A stretch of DNA of 64,000 bases from an uncultured Hymenobacter sp. (GCA_913776615.1 CAJYPK010000033.1:62001-126000); one strand, 5' to 3'; shown: positions 34,377-43,932, counted from the first letter of the stretch. Made by a program: numbers and translations. The notes: generated from the sequence alone by a model not told the origin.

Positions 34377-34948
34377 GTATACTAAGTCGAGCCAAACGCA
34401 TCGTAAGGCCCTTACTACCGCGAGAGCGGGGGTATAATATAAAGCGATTTAAACATTTCGGCGTAGGATCCAGCTTACCTGAACAGTGCATAATTAAAAA
34501 CGAGCAATATATTTCTATTGGGCGCAACTTTTATTCGCTGTACAATCTGCGCATTGAGGCTTGGGATTCGTACAGTGGGCAGCAGTTTACACCAGAGATT
34601 ATAATAGGTGATAATGTTAATATAAATACTGATTGCCATATTGGTTGCATTGATAAAATTATTATCGGTGATAATGTATTAATGGCTAGTCGCATTTATA
34701 TTTCAGATCATTCACATGGTGAAATTACTACCGCTGCCTTAAGCTTGCCGCCCGTACGGCGTCCCCTCCATTCAAAAGGCCCCGTTATTATTGGAAACAA
34801 CGTTTGGATAGGGGAGGGCGTATGCATTTTACCTGGAATAACAGTCGGAGAAAATGCTATTATCGGAGCCAATGCCGTTGTAACAAAAGACGTCCCGGCC
34901 AACGCAGTAGTGGGAGGTAATCCAGCCCGAATCATCCGTACGCTTTAA
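34373..34948 (+). CDS. Hexapeptide-repeat (LbH) acyltransferase
   Basis: A 191-residue left-handed beta-helix transferase. Repeats of the hexapeptide type run from about residue 70 on (IIGDNVNINTDCHIGCI, IIGDNVLMASRIYISDHSHG, PVIIGNNVWIGEGVCILPGI, VGENAIIGANAVVTKDVPAN) with the active-site His in SDHSHG. Family members O- or N-acetylate sugars. Genes of this type in glycan loci usually decorate the repeat unit with acetyl groups. It shares a 4-bp overlap with the preceding glycosyltransferase and starts with ATG at 34373. Confidence 0.92.
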   Translation: MSILSRAKRIVRPLLPRERGYNIKRFKHFGVGSSLPEQCIIKNEQYISIGRNFYSLYNLRIEAWDSYSGQQFTPEIIIGDNVNINTDCHIGCIDKIIIGDNVLMASRIYISDHSHGEITTAALSLPPVRRPLHSKGPVIIGNNVWIGEGVCILPGITVGENAIIGANAVVTKDVPANAVVGGNPARIIRTL

Positions 34949-35061
34949 TGCAATGACAAAACAAAGGGCCTGCCGTTAGCCAGCGGTGGGCCTTCGTGTG
35001 TAAAATAGCGAGCCCTCCCGCTAGTCCATTGGCTCTGGCAACCGGGTGGGATAGTGTGGTG

Positions 35062-35069
35062 TATCTTTG
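35062..35069 (+). promoter_or_regulatory. -7 element (TATCTTTG) upstream of the ABC flippase gene
   Basis: An exact match to TAnnTTTG, 153 bp before the ATG, in the 274-bp spacer. The leader that would result contains two short hairpins, CCGCT-AGCGG at 35103-35117 and AGCGG-CCGCT at 35120-35136. Confidence 0.5.
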
Positions 35070-35222
35070 CCGATAGACCCGATTTGTACGAATGAGCCTA
35101 AGCCGCTGATGGAGCGGTAAGCGGGCGTTGTCCGCTAGTTACAAAAGCGCTAAAAAATGTGCGTCTACTTCGCGCAGCGCAGCTGCGTAGGAAATAGGCC
35201 CCAGCATTAGTTTTAAGTTATC

Positions 35223-36986
35223 ATGAACCAAGGTATAGTTTGGCGCTCTCTCGATAGTATCCGTTACTATTTGTCGCCGCAGGATAAGCGCAAAGCCATA
35301 GTTATGCTAATGTGGCTGATAATTTCTTCGGTGCTCGACGTATTTGGCCTAGCTTCGCTGGTGCCAATCATTATGGCGGCATCGAAGCCGGGTTCTATCC
35401 TTGCCAATAAGTATGGTCACTGGCTGTACACGACCTTGGGTTTCACGACAGAAAAAGGCTTTCTAGTATTTTTAATAGTAGGTCTATTTGTATTCTTTTT
35501 GGTGAAGAATATATTCTCTACTCTTATCAACTACCAACAAGTAAAATTTACGGCCAAATTGGCCGTGCAAGTTATTTCTGCCCAATTTCAAAAGCATATT
35601 AATCTTCCTTATCTAAAATTTAATGAAGTTGGATCGCCCAATTTTATGAATAGCACACTTACGATTTCTAATGCTTATATTAATGGAATCGTACGTCAGT
35701 TGTTTATCCTTTTTGCTGAAGTTATTATTGTTATACTCGTGATAGCTGGTATGTTATTCTATCAGCCGCAGTTATTTGTCATTCTGGGAGTAGTACTGGT
35801 GCCTAGTATGGTGCTGATTTATAGATTACTTCGCATTAGAGCGCATAACGTCGGGGTAAAGCTCAATGTATTACGTCCGATGAGCTATCCGCCGATAGTT
35901 GAATCCTTCTTAGGATTTGTAGAATTGCGGCTTGCTGGCAAACAGCAGCAGTTCAAGCACTATCTAATAGAAAACCAAGATAATATTCAAGAACTGGAGG
36001 CCAGTGGCTACCTCTATTCGCTGATTCCGCAGCGTCTCATTGAGATGGTGGCCATTACGTCCATCGTGCTCATTTTTCTGTATTCGTTACTACTAGCTGG
36101 TAATACAACCGAATTAGTAACCATTATTGGGCTATTCGCGGCGGCTGCTTACCGGCTCATGCCATCGATGAACCGCATTCTGATGTCCATCGTTTCGATG
36201 CGGCAAAACCAATACGTGCTTGATGACCTTATGCAGATGCGGGAGTATCTAACCGCATCTAAGCCCGCGCAGCTTCCCCTAAAGTTTCAGCATTACATCT
36301 CCTTTGAAAACCTGTCATTCACCTTTCCGGGAGGGGAGAGGCCGGTAGTACAGAATATTTCACTGCGGATAGCACGTGGCGAAAAAGTCGGATTTATTGG
36401 CACTTCGGGTTCTGGTAAAACGACGCTAATGAACTTATTGCTGCGTTCTTATACCGAGCAGCAAGGGTCCATTACGGTCGATGGCGTGCCGCTGACGCCG
36501 GAAAACGAAAGCGCCTGGTTTGGATTGGTTGGCTACGTAAAACAGGATACCTTCTTGATGGAGGCCTCTATCGAGGAGAATATTACACTGCGCGATACGC
36601 AGATAGATGCCAAGCGTATGCAGTACGCGCTGGAGCAGGCATCGCTAACTGATTTTGTGGCTAGCCTGCCGGAAGGTTTGCAAACGCCGATCGGCGAGCG
36701 CGGCTCGCGCTTGTCGGGTGGTCAGCGTCAGCGCATCGGTATCGCCCGGGCGCTTTACAAGCGCGCCGAGGTGCTGCTATTGGACGAGGCCACCAGTGCT
36801 TTGGACAACGAGACGGAACGCGAGGTGAGCGAGGCTATCAATAAACTGTCGCACACGAACATGACGATTCTAATTATCGCTCACCGTTTGACTACGCTGC
36901 AAGACTGTGACCGGATATTTGAACTGAAAGACGGCCGCATCTGGGCCGAACACACGTACGAGAGCTTAATGCAACAGCACGCCTAG
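35223..36986 (+). CDS. ABC transporter, fused permease-ATPase (lipid-linked glycan flippase type)
   Basis: A 587-residue half-transporter. Residues 20-330 hold six membrane helices of the exporter fold; the nucleotide-binding domain follows from about 355 with Walker A GTSGSGKTT, signature LSGGQRQRIGIARAL and Walker B VLLLDEATSALD. The arrangement is that of MsbA/PglK-type exporters, so as a homodimer it may flip the lipid-linked glycan made by the surrounding transferases, replacing a Wzx flippase. No separate Wzx is seen in the window. The N-terminal membrane half is AT-richer than the ATPase half. Confidence 0.9.
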   Translation: MNQGIVWRSLDSIRYYLSPQDKRKAIVMLMWLIISSVLDVFGLASLVPIIMAASKPGSILANKYGHWLYTTLGFTTEKGFLVFLIVGLFVFFLVKNIFSTLINYQQVKFTAKLAVQVISAQFQKHINLPYLKFNEVGSPNFMNSTLTISNAYINGIVRQLFILFAEVIIVILVIAGMLFYQPQLFVILGVVLVPSMVLIYRLLRIRAHNVGVKLNVLRPMSYPPIVESFLGFVELRLAGKQQQFKHYLIENQDNIQELEASGYLYSLIPQRLIEMVAITSIVLIFLYSLLLAGNTTELVTIIGLFAAAAYRLMPSMNRILMSIVSMRQNQYVLDDLMQMREYLTASKPAQLPLKFQHYISFENLSFTFPGGERPVVQNISLRIARGEKVGFIGTSGSGKTTLMNLLLRSYTEQQGSITVDGVPLTPENESAWFGLVGYVKQDTFLMEASIEENITLRDTQIDAKRMQYALEQASLTDFVASLPEGLQTPIGERGSRLSGGQRQRIGIARALYKRAEVLLLDEATSALDNETEREVSEAINKLSHTNMTILIIAHRLTTLQDCDRIFELKDGRIWAEHTYESLMQQHA

Positions 36987-37025
36987 AGCAGTGCATCAGC
37001 GGCTTAGCCGCGAATTTACCAACTC

Positions 37026-38354
37026 ATGCACGACGCAAATAGCTCCTATTTTAAATTTTTGCAGGAAGAGTTGCTTCAAACCCGTTTACAGCGCCAACAG
37101 CTGGAAGAGGAACTGGAGCAGCACATGGGGTTTAGCAAGGCATTACGCCATGCCTGGGCATATGGGCTGGGGGCGCTGCGGTTGCGAGCCCAGCGCTTTT
37201 ACCATCGGTATTTCTCGGCCGAGCGTAGACAGCGGAGAGCTTGGCAGCAACCGGGCAACCCTGAGTACACGCCTTACCACATCGAATTGATGCCCCCAGC
37301 CGTGGCCAAGCGCAAGCGCGTAGTACACGCCATCGCCTCCTTCGCGGTTGGTGGTTCGCAGCAGCTGATAGTCGATATCATGGAGGGGAGTAGTGATCTG
37401 TACGAGCATCAGGTTATTCTGTACAACGACTACGAATCGAGATACTACACGGGGGTACCCATCACGGAAATGGCGTATATGCGCCATACCGACGAAGCAC
37501 TGGCACTTTTTCGCGAGCTAAAGCCTGATATTGTCCACGTGCATTATTGGGGCAATCGTCAAAACGGCTACGAGCATTGGCGGTGGTACCACCAGATATT
37601 TGAGGCGGCGTTTGCCTATGGGGCGCACGTGATTGAAAACTGCAATAATCCAATTGTTCCGTATCTGCACGAGAAGATTGAGCGATACGCTTACGTGAGC
37701 AAATACGCCCAAGATTACTTTGGTATTCCTTCGCCCAACAACCAGGTGGTGTATCCGGGGTCGAATTTCTCCGTATTCACGCGCCCCGATGAGCCGATGC
37801 CGCAAGACTGCATTGGGATGGTGTACCGGCTGGACCGCGATAAGCTCAATGCAGAGTCGATAGACGTGTTTATCAAGGTGATTCAGCGGCGGCCTCAGAC
37901 CAAGGCGCTTATCGTTGGTAAGGGATATTATGACGAACTATACCGGCAAAAAGTAGCCGATGCCGGTCTGACTGATAAGATCGAATTCACGGGGGTTATT
38001 CCGTATAAAGAGCTGCCTAATTATTACCGGCGCATGTCGGTATTCGTGGCACCAGTGCATAAAGAAAGCTTCGGCCAAGTAACGCCGTTTGCCATGAACA
38101 TGCGTATTCCGGTAGCAGCTTACGAAGTGGGGGCGCTGCGGGAAATCTTGGTCAACGACGACGTTTTTGCCCCGGCTGGCGATAGCGACGCCTTGGCCGA
38201 TACCATTGTGCGTCTGCTCGACCAGCCCACCCGCTTAAAAGAGCTGGGGCAGTTTAACCGCGAACGAGCGCAGCGGTTTTTCTCGCTGGAGGCAATGGTA
38301 AATGCCTACCGAGAAATGTACGCTGAGCTATTAGCGCAGCCCCAAGCAACGTAA
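37026..38354 (+). CDS. GT4 family glycosyltransferase with N-terminal coiled coil
   Basis: A 442-residue GT-B transferase. Residues 1-80 form a charged helical region (FLQEELLQTRLQRQQLEEEL) unlike most GT4 proteins. The GT-B core follows: RVVHAIASFAVGGSQQLIVD, a middle acceptor domain, and the C-terminal donor-binding E-x7-type region (KESFGQVTPFAMNMRIPVAA and the late GALREILVNDD). The N-terminal helix may dock it to a partner or membrane. It begins 39 bp after the ABC gene and ends 4 bp before the next transferase. Confidence 0.9.
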   Translation: MHDANSSYFKFLQEELLQTRLQRQQLEEELEQHMGFSKALRHAWAYGLGALRLRAQRFYHRYFSAERRQRRAWQQPGNPEYTPYHIELMPPAVAKRKRVVHAIASFAVGGSQQLIVDIMEGSSDLYEHQVILYNDYESRYYTGVPITEMAYMRHTDEALALFRELKPDIVHVHYWGNRQNGYEHWRWYHQIFEAAFAYGAHVIENCNNPIVPYLHEKIERYAYVSKYAQDYFGIPSPNNQVVYPGSNFSVFTRPDEPMPQDCIGMVYRLDRDKLNAESIDVFIKVIQRRPQTKALIVGKGYYDELYRQKVADAGLTDKIEFTGVIPYKELPNYYRRMSVFVAPVHKESFGQVTPFAMNMRIPVAAYEVGALREILVNDDVFAPAGDSDALADTIVRLLDQPTRLKELGQFNRERAQRFFSLEAMVNAYREMYAELLAQPQAT

Positions 38355-38358
38355 GCCC

Positions 38359-39336
38359 ATGCCTACTACCCAGCCACTCATTAGTGTCATTATTCCGTGT
38401 TACAACTACGCGGCTTACATGCACGATGCCATCGATAGTATTTTAGCCCAGACCTACCAGAACTGGGAAATGCTGATTATCGATGATGGCTCAAAAGATA
38501 ATACGGCGGCTATTGCGCAGCGCTACGCTGCTCAGGACGCCCGTATTACTTATCACTACCAGGCCAACCGGGGGCTATCGGCCGCCCGCAATACTGGGCT
38601 GGGGCTAGCCAAGGGCGAATACGTACAGTTGCTCGATGCCGATGATTACCTGGCGCCTGAAAAGCTGGCGCTGCACGCGGCGCTGCTGCGCGAGCGGCCG
38701 GAAGTAGCGCTTGTGTTCGGGGATACGTACAATTTTAAGCACGCGGAAGCGGTAGCTGAGCGCACGATAGTACCCTTGCACCTACGAATGGGTCCTCGCT
38801 CGGGGCAGGGGCAAGAGCTGGCGCTGCACATGGCCCACGATAACATGTTTTTACCCGGCAACCCGGTATTTCGCAAATCGCTGGCCGACCGGATTGGCAG
38901 TTTCAACGAACAATTATTTTCGCTCGAAGACTGGCATTTCTGGTACCGCGGTGTTCTGTTGGGGGCGGCGTACCTGTATGATAATCGGCCCGGTACGGAG
39001 TTTTATGCTCGCACGCACGGCAATAATATGTCGGGCAACCGGTATAAGATGTGGAAATACAAAATCCACGCCCGTCACTTACTTATCGAGCAGATGCAAA
39101 GCCAGCAACCTGCAACGGCACCTGCCGGCTTGGATTTGAAACCGTTGCTAGCTGAGCACCTGGTATTACTGTATGAGGAACAGGCCCGCTACAATCTGTT
39201 ATTTGAAAGCGTAGGCCAAGGCGTAGCTAATACTGTGCGCTATTTTTTGAAGGGGAAGAAGTCGGGGCATATCTGGTACGACAGCGCTTACTGGTTGAAG
39301 GAGCGCTTATTGGGCCGTAATAAAATTAAGCCGTGA
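38359..39336 (+). CDS. GT2 family glycosyltransferase
   Basis: A 325-residue family 2 transferase with PLISVIIPCYNYAAYMHDAI, IDDGSKDNTA, NRGLSAARNTGL and LLDADDYLAPEKL (the metal-binding D-A-D), followed by a SLEDWHFW motif for acceptor binding. Starts 4 bp after the preceding stop, so it is certainly in the same operon. The C-terminal ~60 residues are charged and helical, possibly a membrane-surface anchor. Confidence 0.94.
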   Translation: MPTTQPLISVIIPCYNYAAYMHDAIDSILAQTYQNWEMLIIDDGSKDNTAAIAQRYAAQDARITYHYQANRGLSAARNTGLGLAKGEYVQLLDADDYLAPEKLALHAALLRERPEVALVFGDTYNFKHAEAVAERTIVPLHLRMGPRSGQGQELALHMAHDNMFLPGNPVFRKSLADRIGSFNEQLFSLEDWHFWYRGVLLGAAYLYDNRPGTEFYARTHGNNMSGNRYKMWKYKIHARHLLIEQMQSQQPATAPAGLDLKPLLAEHLVLLYEEQARYNLLFESVGQGVANTVRYFLKGKKSGHIWYDSAYWLKERLLGRNKIKP

Positions 39337-39370
39337 GCCAGCCGAGGCACGTAGTATTTCTTGCACAAGT

Positions 39371-40273
39371 ATGATTACCTGGCTAAAAAAGCATTGGCTG
39401 CTCGCCGATGGTGCCGTTTTTCGGCAGCTTCGAGCGGTACCCGATTCGATGGTGCGCACTGAGCATGGTCGCATCATTTTACACAATTGGAAAGGATTAC
39501 TACAAATTTGGCTGCGCTTTGCCAAAAAGCGCTTGCCCGGCGGCCTGCCCTACGTGCGGGTAAATAATTCTTTTCGAGGTTACTATCACTGGATACTCGA
39601 AAGCGTGCCGCAGTTGCTGGAAGCGCGGCGGACTATTTCAGACTTTACCCTGCTGTTGCCCGCCTCGTATACCGAGGCTTTTTATACTGATACCTTGCGT
39701 CTGTTGCAGCTCACGAAAGTAGAGCGCCTGCAGCCGCAGACCATGTACTACGTGCCGGAACTGGCCCTCCCAGTTTTGCCGGAGCCTCAGGGCAACTATT
39801 CGGCCGCGACCATGCGCGAAGTGAAGAACGTGCTGTTTGCCGCCGCCGGGATAGTGCCAGCCCCTAAGCCGACGCGCTTGTACATCAGCCGCCGTAAAGC
39901 TCCGCGCCGGAAGGTGCTGAACGAGGCAGAGCTAGAGCAGCTACTGGGCCGCTACGGCTTTCAGTGCGTGTGCCTAGAGGATTTTTCCTTTGAGGACCAG
40001 CTTCGCCTGTGCGCCAGTGCCAACGTGCTCGTTAGTATGCACGGTGCGGGGTTATCGAATATGATATTCATGCCCGAGCAGACCACGGTAGTAGAGTTTC
40101 GCAAGTTCGATGACGGGCATAACTACTTCTTTACCCGGCTGGGCGAAACGCTAGGCTACCAGTATCACTTGCTTTATTGCCCGGCTGCCGATGAGCAGCA
40201 GTCTGTGCAAGATGCTGACTTGTACGTAGATGTTGCTGAGCTTGAAGTTATTTTGCAGCAATTACCCGCGTAG
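39371..40273 (+). CDS. GT61 family glycosyltransferase
   Basis: A 300-residue protein with the family 61 (DUF563) landmarks RVNNSFRGYYHWILESVPQL and LVSMHGAGLSNMIFMPEQT (HGAGLSN near residue 224) plus the preceding RLYISRRKAPRRK segment. Eukaryotic members are xylosyl- and GlcNAc-transferases; in bacteria they occur in polysaccharide loci. As UDP-xylose is made by ugd and the decarboxylase upstream, a xylosyltransferase role is attractive, but this is an inference. Start at 39371, 34 bp after the preceding stop. Confidence 0.9.
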   Translation: MITWLKKHWLLADGAVFRQLRAVPDSMVRTEHGRIILHNWKGLLQIWLRFAKKRLPGGLPYVRVNNSFRGYYHWILESVPQLLEARRTISDFTLLLPASYTEAFYTDTLRLLQLTKVERLQPQTMYYVPELALPVLPEPQGNYSAATMREVKNVLFAAAGIVPAPKPTRLYISRRKAPRRKVLNEAELEQLLGRYGFQCVCLEDFSFEDQLRLCASANVLVSMHGAGLSNMIFMPEQTTVVEFRKFDDGHNYFFTRLGETLGYQYHLLYCPAADEQQSVQDADLYVDVAELEVILQQLPA

Positions 40274-40298
40274 GTAACGCATTCCGTCCTCCCAGGTC

Positions 40299-41285
40299 AT
40301 GACTCAGGTGAAAGTTTCTGTTTTAATTCCCGCCTATAATGCGGGGCCTTACATCGAGCAAACGCTGGCCTCTGTAGTAGGCCAAACCTGGCCGCACGTG
40401 GAAGTAATAGTGGTAGACGACGGCTCACGCGATGATACGTTGGCCAAAGCCCGCCGCTACGCCAGCGACCAGGTGCAGGTAGTATCGCAGGCTAACGCTG
40501 GGGCCAGTGCTGCCCGTAACCGCGCCTTTGCGCTAGCTACTGGCGACTACATCCAGTACCTCGACGCCGACGACCTGCTGCACCCCGATAAAATACGTGC
40601 GCAGCTGCAGTGCCTGGCCCAGCACCCAGAAGCCAAGCTGTCGGCCTCGGCCTGGGGAATGTTTTACGATGAGCCGGATGAGCAGAGCCTGCGCCCTACG
40701 GTACTGTGGCAGGATTACCACGACCCCGTACAGTGGCTGGTAACTGCTTGGGAAAACGGCGTGTGGATGCAGCCCTCGGCGTGGCTGACGCACCGCTCAC
40801 TTATTGAAGCGGCGGGACCTTGGGACGAGCAGATCTCGCTGCACGATGACGGGGAGTTTTTTAGCCGGGTGCTGCTCCAGACCCGGGATATCATATTTTG
40901 CGAAGCTGCTAAGTCGTTTTACCGCAAAGGCTTGCAAGATTCCTTGAGTAGCATCAAGAGCGAGAAGGCCACTAAGTCGCACCTGGCAGTGTGCCAGTCG
41001 TACGAGAAGTCACTGCTGCAAGCGCGCAACGATTCCCAAACTCGTCAAGCCTGCGCCAATAATTACCAGCGGCTCATTTACGAATATTATCCGCAGCATC
41101 CCGAGATACGGGCGGCGGCGGCGGCGCGGGTGCGGGCGCTGGGCGGCAGCACGGCCCGCCCTTTCGCCACGCCCGCCTTCCGGGTGCTCAACGGCTTGGT
41201 AGGTTGGCGCCTGTCGAAAAAGCTGCAAAATTTTGTGTATCAGTACGGTCTCAACCCAGCTTCCTGGCTGCGCAAGAGCCGCTAA
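40299..41285 (+). CDS. GT2 family glycosyltransferase
   Basis: A 328-residue family 2 transferase: VSVLIPAYNAGPYIEQTLAS, VVDDGSRDDTL, NAGASAARNRAFALATGDYI and YLDADDLLHPDK, then SLHDDGEFFSRVLL for acceptor binding. The C-terminal ~60 residues carry a basic Arg/Ala-rich stretch. Follows the GT61 gene by 25 bp and precedes another GT2 gene by 16 bp. Confidence 0.93.
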   Translation: MTQVKVSVLIPAYNAGPYIEQTLASVVGQTWPHVEVIVVDDGSRDDTLAKARRYASDQVQVVSQANAGASAARNRAFALATGDYIQYLDADDLLHPDKIRAQLQCLAQHPEAKLSASAWGMFYDEPDEQSLRPTVLWQDYHDPVQWLVTAWENGVWMQPSAWLTHRSLIEAAGPWDEQISLHDDGEFFSRVLLQTRDIIFCEAAKSFYRKGLQDSLSSIKSEKATKSHLAVCQSYEKSLLQARNDSQTRQACANNYQRLIYEYYPQHPEIRAAAAARVRALGGSTARPFATPAFRVLNGLVGWRLSKKLQNFVYQYGLNPASWLRKSR

Positions 41286-41301
41286 TCTTGTGATAGTTTT
41301 T

Positions 41302-42303
41302 ATGCCCAAGGTCTCCGTCGTGCTGCCTGTTTATAATGTGTCGGCCCATATCCGAGGCACCATTGAAAGCATACTGCGGCAAACATTCCAAGATTTCGAA
41401 CTGCTGGTACTCGACGACTGCTCAACGGACGATACCGTAGCGCAGATTGAGCAGATTGCCGATCCGCGCCTGCGCCTCCTGCGCAACGAGCGCAATCTGG
41501 GCCGGGCCGGTACCGACAATGCGGCCTTGCCCCACGTGCGGGGCGAATACATCGCGAAGATGGATGGCGACGACATCTGCCACCCCGAGCGCCTGGCCAA
41601 GCAGGTCGCCTATCTCGACGCGCATCCCGAGGTCGATATCGTGGGTAGCTTCATGCAAAATTTCGGCGCCAGCACTTACCTCAACCGCTATCCCGCCCAG
41701 CCGGCCGATACGCGGGTACTCACGCTGTTTACCCTTCCCACCGGCAACCCGTCGGCGATGATGCGCACCAGCCTGTTTCGCGAGCAAGGCATGCGCTACG
41801 ATGCCAGCCTGCGCCAGACGGAGGATTATGATTTTTGCGCTCGCTACATCCGGCAGCTACGGATTGCTACGCTCCAGGAGGCGCTTATTGAGTATCGGGT
41901 GCCGCACCAGGTGCGCAAGAAAGATATTCTGAGCGAGCGCGCCAGTGTCTCGGATATAGTACGCGAGCAGTTGTTGCGCACGTGGGGGGTTACATTTACT
42001 ACTCGCGAGCTGTACGTTTACAATACTATTGCTATGCTAGAACGCCCTAGTAATGACATAACGCTGGACGAAGTGGATGCCTGGCTGCAAAAAATGCTGG
42101 CTCACAACGAGAAGCAGCCGTTATTTGAGCCGGCTGCTTTACTTCGAGGGCTAGCCGAGCGATGGTTTGAGGTGTGTTATACCTACGCGGGTCCGCGTCT
42201 GAGTGGGCTATTGCGGTATCGGCAAAGCCCATTGGCGACGCATCACCCCCTTACCAGCCGGCAGCGCCTAGGGTTTTTACTGCGAGCGCTACGGTCTTTT
42301 TGA
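41302..42303 (+). CDS. GT2 family glycosyltransferase
   Basis: A 333-residue family 2 transferase. The start is the ATG at 41302 (MPKVSVVLPVYNVSAHIRG); a more upstream frame start would lie inside the preceding gene. Motifs: LVLDDCSTDDTVAQI, YIAKMDGDDICHPERL (D-G-D-D), then LRQTEDYDFCARY for acceptor recognition. Last gene before a 381-bp spacer. Confidence 0.93.
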   Translation: MPKVSVVLPVYNVSAHIRGTIESILRQTFQDFELLVLDDCSTDDTVAQIEQIADPRLRLLRNERNLGRAGTDNAALPHVRGEYIAKMDGDDICHPERLAKQVAYLDAHPEVDIVGSFMQNFGASTYLNRYPAQPADTRVLTLFTLPTGNPSAMMRTSLFREQGMRYDASLRQTEDYDFCARYIRQLRIATLQEALIEYRVPHQVRKKDILSERASVSDIVREQLLRTWGVTFTTRELYVYNTIAMLERPSNDITLDEVDAWLQKMLAHNEKQPLFEPAALLRGLAERWFEVCYTYAGPRLSGLLRYRQSPLATHHPLTSRQRLGFLLRALRSF

Positions 42304-42380
42304 GGATAGCTACCTTTCATATTTTCAGTTCCTTCTTCGGCCTCGCTCGACAGGTGCGGAGCCGGTTATGTAGCCAGGAG

Positions 42381-42388
42381 TAACTTTG
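42381..42388 (+). promoter_or_regulatory. -7 element (TAACTTTG) before the decayed reading frame
   Basis: An exact TAnnTTTG match, 4 bp before the GTG of the remnant at 42393. It may still drive the downstream transferase gene at 42685. Confidence 0.45.
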
Positions 42389-42392
42389 CAGT

Positions 42393-42470
42393 GTGAAATC
42401 CTTTGCCGTATCAGTCGTAAAGAACGAGGCAGACGGTATCGTGCACCGTCCCCAGAGCGCATTGCGCTAG
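42393..42470 (+). pseudogene. Remnant of a GT2-type glycosyltransferase N-terminus
   Basis: A 25-codon frame from GTG reading V-K-S-F-A-V-S-V-V-K-N-E-A-D-G-I before a stop. The VSVVKNEAD pattern is the typical beginning of certain GT2 family members (VKNEADII). The rest of the gene has been lost. Short matches can occur by chance, so this is a tentative call supported by the -7 element just upstream and the glycosyltransferase surroundings. Confidence 0.45.
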
Positions 42471-42684
42471 ATAGATAAACTAGGTAATAAACATTGTACA
42501 GCAGTGCGCGCTGAAACCAGTAGAATGGGTTAGCTTGTGCTATTATGGTAATGATTCCAATGTTCAATTGGACGAGTCCCCTGACTGTTTCTCTTAATAA
42601 TTGTACCTAGCCTAATTAAGATTGATATTTTACGTACTAAGAGTGTGCAAATACTACTGTGCGCTTACTTAACACTACTAGCCA

Positions 42685-43932
42685 ATGCCCGCAATTCCCC
42701 GGAATATTATGCTGCTAATTCCCAATTTTGGGTTTGGAGGAGCACAACAAGTATTCCATGATCATAGCGTAGAGCTTACGCGCTTAGGCTACAAGGTTAC
42801 CGAGTGCGTATTCAATCTTGACCAAGCCGATGCTTACCCCAGCGGTAATCCGGTGGTCAATCTGGATGTGCCTGGTCATGGCTCCACTGTCGATAAAATA
42901 AAAAATTTCTGGCAGCGCTGCACACGTGCCAAAGCAGCCAAGCAGGCACGTCATATCGATGTGTGCATCAGTCATCTGGAGGGTGGGGATTATGTAAATC
43001 TGCTTAGTCAGGCCAGCGAAAAAACGGTGCTCTGTATCCACGGCTCGAAAGTGCACGACGGTGAGATTCTGGGCTGGGTCGGCTGGTTTCGGCAAAAGGT
43101 ATTCATCCCCTTTTTATATCGCCGCCCCGACCACATTGTAACCGTCAGCCGGGATATTCGCAGCGAACTTATTGAGCATTATAAACTCGATCCTACGCGT
43201 ATTACGACGATCAATAACTTCTTCCATACTACTAAAATTCTGGGCCGGGCGGCTGAGGCAATCGACCCCAAATACGAAGCCCTGTTCAGGCATCCGCACC
43301 TAATGATAAGCTCCGGCCGCTTGGCTAAGCAAAAAAATCAGGCTCCGCTGCTTGATGTGCTAGCCGAATTGCTCAAGGTGCAGCCCGACAGTAAACTCGT
43401 CATCTTAGGCGATGGCGAACTACGCAATGACTTGGTGGCGCAGGCGCAGGCATTGGGCTTAAAGTTCTACCAAGCCTGGAACAACGACCCGCTCGACCAG
43501 GAATATAGTTTGTACTTCCTAGGCTATCAGCAAAATCCCTTTCCGTACATCAGGCGAGCCAAGCTGTTCGTGTTTCCTTCGGGCTGGGAGGGCTTTCCAA
43601 TGGCGCTGGGTGAAGCCATGATTTGCGGCTTGCCGGTAGTATCCACCGACTGCCCCACCGGCCCCCGCGAAATGCTGGCACCCGCTTCGGCGGTTGGGGC
43701 CAAGCTTACAGAAGCCGAATACGGTGAATACGGGGTGCTAATGCCTTTGCTCAAAGATGATTATCGCCAGCATGCGCGGCAGGTGTGGGTAGATGTGCTG
43801 CAAAAAATGCTGCTTGATGAAAAGCTGCGCGCGCGCTATGCCGCGCAAGCCACTAAGCGTATGGAGGATTTCACGGCTGAACGCATTTTTCAGCAATGGG
43901 AGCAAGTATTAAAGGAGGTGCATCGTGGCTGA
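42685..43932 (+). CDS. GT4 family glycosyltransferase
   Basis: A 415-residue GT-B transferase: LLIPNFGFGGAQQVFHDHS (N-terminal glycine-rich acceptor region), VTVSRDIRSELIEHYK, SSGRLAKQKNQAPLLDVLAE and the donor-binding FPSGWEGFPMALGEAMICGL (E-x7-E pattern) with VSTDCPTGPREML. It is of the retaining family 4 type. Overlaps the following transferase by 8 bp. Confidence 0.95.
   Translation: MPAIPRNIMLLIPNFGFGGAQQVFHDHSVELTRLGYKVTECVFNLDQADAYPSGNPVVNLDVPGHGSTVDKIKNFWQRCTRAKAAKQARHIDVCISHLEGGDYVNLLSQASEKTVLCIHGSKVHDGEILGWVGWFRQKVFIPFLYRRPDHIVTVSRDIRSELIEHYKLDPTRITTINNFFHTTKILGRAAEAIDPKYEALFRHPHLMISSGRLAKQKNQAPLLDVLAELLKVQPDSKLVILGDGELRNDLVAQAQALGLKFYQAWNNDPLDQEYSLYFLGYQQNPFPYIRRAKLFVFPSGWEGFPMALGEAMICGLPVVSTDCPTGPREMLAPASAVGAKLTEAEYGEYGVLMPLLKDDYRQHARQVWVDVLQKMLLDEKLRARYAAQATKRMEDFTAERIFQQWEQVLKEVHRG

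Larger units (their letters stand above)
42304..42684 (+). other. Spacer with decayed glycosyltransferase start
   Basis: No complete gene. It contains a GT2-like N-terminal remnant (42393-42470) with its own -7-like element and otherwise AT-rich sequence without recognised features. It separates two blocks of transferase genes. Confidence 0.55.

Noticed and set aside
35062..35222. Riboswitch in the ABC-gene leader
   Set aside because: Only short stems are visible and no known riboswitch core was recognised; kept as a structured leader only.
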